Shown here: positions 4,755-7,762 of the stretch, piece after piece | How positions within the stretch are numbered: the first letter of the stretch is position 1 | Layout: every line of letters begins with the position of its first letter | DNA from: CAZALT01 sp964485515 | Lineage (GTDB): Bacteria; Actinomycetota; Acidimicrobiia; Acidimicrobiales; Acidimicrobilacustridaceae | Assembly (NCBI GenBank): GCA_964485515.1 | Contig: CAZALT010000164.1 | Location: 1 to 7,762, forward strand | Direction of reading: 5' to 3' | DNA length: 7,762 nt | Notes under the pieces: model-generated | What the model saw: the letters and a program-made list of their open reading frames with translations, nothing else | The model's database searches: none | What the model was told of the DNA's origin: nothing | Position numbers and translations under genes: made by a program

Positions 4755-6622
4755 GCGCTGCAGTGCCGACTCACACAGAAGGGCCGCGGGCCACACCCGG
4801 GAGCACGACGCCGGGCGACGTCTCGCGGGCGCGGCTGATCGTGGCGTGCGCGGTCCTCCTCGCCGCGTACGTCGCGCTGGCCGCGGCCGGCGACATCCGG
4901 GCGTGGTCGGCGTCGGACCCCGGCGGCAAGCTGGCCACCATCGAGGCGCTGGCAGAGGGGGGCTGGACGTCGGTCGACATCGGGTACTGGGCCGCCGACG
5001 CCGACCCCGAGGGCGATCTGCATCCCGTGCTCAACACCGAACGGCAGGGCGACGCCTGGGTCCAGGCGACCCCACCGCTGTTCGCCTACCCCGCCGCCCT
5101 CCTCTTCCGGGTGGCGGGGATCCCCGGCGTGCTGCTGCTCGTCTTCGCGTCCGGCGTGGTCGCGGCGCTCAGCGCACGGCGGATCGCGCTCTTCCTCGCG
5201 ACCACCTCCGAACCTGACGGTGATGCCCGCCCTCGAACCGCCAGGAGCGGTGAGGACGACACCGGACATCGACGCGACGAGCGACAGGCCGGACAGGCCG
5301 GAGATCGACGCGACGTCGTCGCGCGCCAGGCCGGATGGGCCGCGTTCTGGCTCATCGGGCTCGGACCCGTCACGGTTCACTACGTCGCCGACGTGTGGGA
5401 GCACGTGCCGGCCCTCGGGCTCTCGCTCGCCGGTCTGGCCCTTGCCGCCACACCGCTCGTGGAGCGGCGGCCCATGTCCGTCCAGCGAGCGATGGCGATC
5501 GGGCTGCTGCTCGGCTCGGCCTGCGCGATGCGGCGGGAGGTGGCCGTGTGGTTCGTGGCCCTTGCCGTCGCCGGTCTCGTCACCCCGACCCTCCGTCGAT
5601 GCTGGACGTGGCGGACCGCGGCGGCCGGAGCGATCGCTGCGGGTGCGGTGGTCGTGGCGAACGTCGCCCTCGAGGGTTGGCTCTCGCCGAGCACCTCGTC
5701 GGGCACCCGCGCCGCGGCGCAGACCTCGAAGGTCGGACTGCTCGACAGCCGCGGCGACGATGCCTGGCTCTCGTCGCTCGCGGTCGATCCGCGCCTCGAC
5801 CGCCCGGCGGTCGCGGTGTCGATGCTCGTCGTGGTCGGGCTCGTCCTGCTCGGCGTCGCCGCAACCCGACGACTCGGGTCGAAGGCGAACCGAGCGACGG
5901 TGCTGTGCGGAGGTGCTGCCGTCGTCGTCGGCTACGCCGCGACGGCGACGAAGCTCCTCCTCATCCCCGGTGCCATCCCCTCGCAGCCGATCACCGCCGC
6001 CGCCATCGGGGCGCGTGGAGCGGCCCAACGTGGCTTCGCCGTCGCGGCGATCGCTCCGTGGCCGGTGGTGTGGTTGATCCAGTGGCGGGGCGGCATGGCC
6101 TTCCAGTTCGGTGGCCGCTACCTCATGGTGGGTTCCGCGCTGCTGGTGATCGTCGGCGCCGCGTCGATCTCACGCGAAGGCTGGCGTCGCCCGGCCGCCG
6201 TCGCCCTGGTGGCGACGACCGCAGCCGTCACGGTCTGGAGCGCAGCCGTGCACATCGAACGCAGCCGCGTCCTGGCCGCTGCCGGTTCGGAGGTCGCCGA
6301 GCAGACCGACGGCGACATCGTGGCGCTCGCCTTCCCGTTCGGGCGTGACACGGTGGCGGTGCGCTCCGACGACGCTCGATGGTTGCAGACCATCGGGACC
6401 GACCAGCTCGAGCGGGCCATCGAGATCGCCCGGGCCGACGGCACCGACGAGATCGTCGTCGTCACCCGTGCAGGATCCCGAGCGAAGCTGCCCACCGAGA
6501 CGCTCGTGGCGGACGCCGAGATCGGCTCCTCGCCCGTACCCGACGCACAGGTCATCGGGGTGAGCGAGGTCGACTACCTGCGCGGCGACCGCCTGCGCAT
6601 CGTGCGGCTCCAGCTCACCTGA
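4751..6622 (+). CDS. GT-C-like polytopic membrane protein of unknown specificity
   Basis: The protein has 623 residues from GTG 4751, which overlaps the previous stop by four bases. After one N-terminal membrane helix (~28-47), an outer loop holds SDPGGK (Asp56) and DLHPVLN, then TPPLFAYP (107-114), like the PPL step of ArnT/PMT-type GT-C enzymes. Further motifs are DVWEHVPALGLSLA (214-227), MRREVAVW (260-267) and FGGRYLMVG (453-461); about ten membrane helices in all. Residues ~504-623 form a soluble C-terminal domain with alternating strands and helices (IVALAFPFG, EIVVVTRAG). A hydrophilic Arg/Asp-rich insert (~152-194) lies in what should be a cytosolic loop. The likely role is a polyprenyl-phosphate-sugar transferase acting with the GT87 enzyme. 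Family assignment is moderate, and substrate is unknown; a non-catalytic partner is an alternative. Confidence 0.7.
   Translation: MSAAVPTHTEGPRATPGSTTPGDVSRARLIVACAVLLAAYVALAAAGDIRAWSASDPGGKLATIEALAEGGWTSVDIGYWAADADPEGDLHPVLNTERQGDAWVQATPPLFAYPAALLFRVAGIPGVLLLVFASGVVAALSARRIALFLATTSEPDGDARPRTARSGEDDTGHRRDERQAGQAGDRRDVVARQAGWAAFWLIGLGPVTVHYVADVWEHVPALGLSLAGLALAATPLVERRPMSVQRAMAIGLLLGSACAMRREVAVWFVALAVAGLVTPTLRRCWTWRTAAAGAIAAGAVVVANVALEGWLSPSTSSGTRAAAQTSKVGLLDSRGDDAWLSSLAVDPRLDRPAVAVSMLVVVGLVLLGVAATRRLGSKANRATVLCGGAAVVVGYAATATKLLLIPGAIPSQPITAAAIGARGAAQRGFAVAAIAPWPVVWLIQWRGGMAFQFGGRYLMVGSALLVIVGAASISREGWRRPAAVALVATTAAVTVWSAAVHIERSRVLAAAGSEVAEQTDGDIVALAFPFGRDTVAVRSDDARWLQTIGTDQLERAIEIARADGTDEIVVVTRAGSRAKLPTETLVADAEIGSSPVPDAQVIGVSEVDYLRGDRLRIVRLQLT
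5268..5315 (+). repeat. In-gene repeats coding a hydrophilic loop insert
   Basis: The 12-mer ATCGACGCGACG occurs at 5268-5279 and 5304-5315, exactly 36 bases (12 codons) apart. Between them the 9-mer GACAGGCCG is tandemly duplicated (5283-5291, 5292-5300), giving Gln-Ala-Gly twice. Both are multiples of three, so copy changes would keep the frame. They lie in the Arg/Asp-rich insert of the GT-C-like protein. Confidence 0.65.
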
Positions 6623-6638
6623 CGATCAGGATGCGACC

Positions 6639-6651
6639 GCGCCGGAGGCGC
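6639..6651. terminator. Small hairpin in the convergent spacer
   Basis: GCGCC (6639-6643) and GGCGC (6647-6651) form a 5-bp stem with a 3-base loop, 17 bases after the GT-C gene stop. There is no T tract, so a terminator role is weakly supported. Nothing else gene-like is seen in the 105-base spacer besides the pentanucleotide repeat. Confidence 0.2.
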
Positions 6652-6695
6652 CCCGGGCACCTTCGTGGAAGCCCGAGCGCAGGGCCGAGACCGTG

Positions 6696-6723
6696 TCGCC
6701 TCGCCTCGCCTCGCCTCGCCTCG
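6696..6723. repeat. Pentanucleotide tandem repeat (TCGCC x5 plus TCG)
   Basis: Five exact copies of TCGCC (6696-6720) and a partial sixth run up to four bases short of the stop of the minus-strand PNPOx-like gene (6728). The repeat lies outside both coding sequences, between convergent genes. Repeats of this kind can change length by slipped-strand mispairing. Confidence 0.9.
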
Positions 6724-6727
6724 GCAG

Positions 6728-7408
6728 TCAGCCAGCGCCGAACCGCGCGGTCACCGCCGGTGGTGGGTCGATGCCCGAGACCAGATCGGCCGCCGCGACC
6801 GGGGACCCGAACGAACGGGTGATCGCGACCGTTCCCGCCCACCAGGGGCCGGCGAGATCCTCGGGTTCGTCGACCGGGTCGCCGCCCCGCACCTTGGCCG
6901 AAGCCTCGGCCAACGCCACCGCGAGCACCAGCGTGCGCCGGAGGTCCGTCTCCGACGGTGGCCGGCCCGTGTCCCAGGTGGCGACGACGTGGTCGGAGAT
7001 GAGGCGTAGCGCCTCGACACGCTCGTCGGGATCCTCCACGACACGGGCCGTGCCGCGGATGACCACCGACCGGTAGTTCATCGAGTTGTGGAACGGCGTC
7101 CGGGCCAGCACGAGACCGTCGACCAGCGTGACCGTGACGCAGACGTCCTGGTCGGCACCCGAGCCGAGCAGTGCGTTGGCCACGGCACCGTGCAGGTAGA
7201 GATCCGAGTCGGTGCGCCCGTACGCCATCGGCAGCACGACCGGCCCGCCGGGGCTCGACACGCCGACGTGGGCGATCAGTCCCTCGTCGAGGATGGCGTG
7301 CACCGTCGTCGGGTCGTAGTCGGCTCTTGCCGCACCACGGCGGAGGCGAACCCGATCGCTCGGCGGTCCGGAGGCGGCGGGGCCATCGAGGTCTTGCTCG
7401 GCGGTCAT
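6728..7408 (-). CDS. PNPOx-like FMN-binding protein (pyridoxamine 5'-phosphate oxidase family, NimA-like)
   Basis: The protein has 226 residues from the ATG at 7408, which follows GGTGAG at nine bases; the frame stays open to a further start at 7468, but the added residues do not resemble the family. The split-barrel flavin-binding pattern is visible: RRGAARADYDPTTVHAILDEGLIAHVGV near the start, then VVLPMAYGR, LYLHGAVANALL, VCVTVTLVDGLVLART, FHNSMNYRSVVIRGTARVV, and later EASAKVRGGDPVDE and WAGTV. The HNSMNYRSV step is characteristic of the flavin-nucleotide-binding branch related to NimA nitroreductases. Members are small soluble dimers that bind FMN, and some F420; true vitamin B6 oxidase activity is unlikely for this branch. 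The substrate is unknown. It converges with the GT-C operon and is read in the same direction as the P450, 109 bases after it. Confidence 0.87.
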   Translation of the reverse strand: MTAEQDLDGPAASGPPSDRVRLRRGAARADYDPTTVHAILDEGLIAHVGVSSPGGPVVLPMAYGRTDSDLYLHGAVANALLGSGADQDVCVTVTLVDGLVLARTPFHNSMNYRSVVIRGTARVVEDPDERVEALRLISDHVVATWDTGRPPSETDLRRTLVLAVALAEASAKVRGGDPVDEPEDLAGPWWAGTVAITRSFGSPVAAADLVSGIDPPPAVTARFGAG

Positions 7409-7453
7409 GACGTCAGTCTCACCGACGGCGACCGGATCGCCCGCCTCATTTCG

Positions 7454-7481
7454 ACCGACACCGGCCATCCCACCGACACCG
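7454..7481. promoter_or_regulatory. Direct repeat ACCGACACCG upstream of the PNPOx-like gene
   Basis: ACCGACACCG occurs at 7454-7463 and 7472-7481 (18-base period), with a weaker partial copy at 7421-7430 (ACCGACGGCG). The repeats lie 46 to 73 bases upstream of the ATG at 7408, where an activator or repressor could bind. No clear -10 or -35 is visible beside them. Confidence 0.35.
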
Positions 7482-7517
7482 ATCGGGTTCTGCCGCCCGT
7501 GGGGTCCTCATGTCGCG

Positions 7518-7762
7518 TCAGCTGGGCGAGTAGCCGCGTAGGGCGACCGGGACCTTCTTGTAGGCGTTGTTGAGGTTGGAGCGCAGGTGCACCGGGTTCC
7601 CCGCCAGCTCGATGTCGGCGAACGAGCCGAGGAGCTCCTCGAAGAACACCCGGCCTTCGAGCCGGGCGAGGTGCACCCCGAGGCAGAAGTGCTCGCCGAT
7701 GCCGAAGGACAGGTGCGGGTTCGGGTGGCGACCGATGTCGAAGTCCTGGGCGTCCGCGAACA
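7518..7762 (-). CDS. Cytochrome P450, C-terminal part; 5' end outside window
   Basis: The last 80 codons are present, ending with a TGA at 7520-7518; the gene runs off the right edge. The heme-binding loop reads FGIGEHFCLG (visible residues 19-28), with Cys26 as the axial thiolate ligand, preceded by FDIGRHPNPHLS and followed by the L helix HLARLEGRVFFEELL. The end, DIELAG.P..LRSN..N.YKKVPVAL, is typical of bacterial class I P450s, similar in style to the actinobacterial CYP124/125/142 group. These soluble monooxygenases need a ferredoxin and a reductase. The ferredoxin about 5 kb away has the right type, but no link is shown. The substrate-recognition parts are outside the window. Confidence 0.93.
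   Translation of the reverse strand, partial: FADAQDFDIGRHPNPHLSFGIGEHFCLGVHLARLEGRVFFEELLGSFADIELAGNPVHLRSNLNNAYKKVPVALRGYSPS

Noticed and set aside
3914..6028. Long minus-strand open frame of 704 codons opposite the two GT-C genes
   Set aside because: Its product is almost pure Arg, Gly, Asp, Glu and Pro with no recognisable domain, as expected opposite high-GC genes. The plus strand has clear membrane-enzyme motifs and a GTGA junction.
6696..6723. Possible CRISPR or minisatellite origin of the TCGCC run
   Set aside because: No spacers and a 5-base unit; it is a simple tandem repeat.
7408..7415. Palindrome TGACGTCA at the PNPOx start codon
   Set aside because: Only eight bases and overlapping the start codon; chance occurrence is likely in such GC-rich DNA.
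1..7762. tRNA, rRNA, riboswitch, insertion sequence or phage attachment site
   Set aside because: No cloverleaf-like segment, transposase, terminal inverted repeat pair with target duplication, or known riboswitch core was recognised on either strand by eye.

Overview
The window looks like a chromosomal segment from a high-GC actinobacterium. The evidence is strong G/C bias at third codon positions, GTG starts, a TetR regulator, a mono-cluster ferredoxin, a cytochrome P450, a PNPOx-like flavoprotein and a DprE2-type epimerase subunit. The gene mix would suit an Acidimicrobiia-like lineage as well as a mycobacterial relative, but the sequence alone does not settle this.

Layout from left to right: the 3' end of a DEAD-box RNA helicase (+, DbpA-type RNA-binding domain); a 280-base spacer holding an operator-like dyad; a TetR-family regulator (+). 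Convergent with the regulator is a two-gene minus-strand operon: an Xre-type HTH gene followed, with a TGATG overlap, by a polymerase-beta-fold nucleotidyltransferase. This is the arrangement of a toxin-antitoxin-like module. A perfect 17-bp inverted repeat with a 3-nt loop separates that module from a minus-strand ferredoxin with an Asp in the cluster-binding motif.

Divergent from the ferredoxin is dprE2 (+), the reductase half of the decaprenyl-phosphoryl-ribose 2'-epimerase. A hairpin terminator candidate lies directly at its stop codon. Next come two GTGA-overlapping genes for polytopic membrane proteins, a GT87-type polyprenol-phosphate-sugar glycosyltransferase and a second GT-C-like protein of unknown specificity. 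Together these suggest a small cell-envelope glycan locus: DprE2 would help make decaprenyl-phosphoryl-arabinose, and GT-C enzymes use polyprenyl-phosphate sugars outside the membrane. The partner oxidase DprE1 is not in the window.

The right end is a convergent spacer with a five-copy TCGCC repeat, a minus-strand PNPOx-like FMN protein, and the C-terminal part of a minus-strand cytochrome P450 that runs off the window. The P450 and the ferredoxin could be redox partners, but they are about 5 kb apart and this is only an inference.
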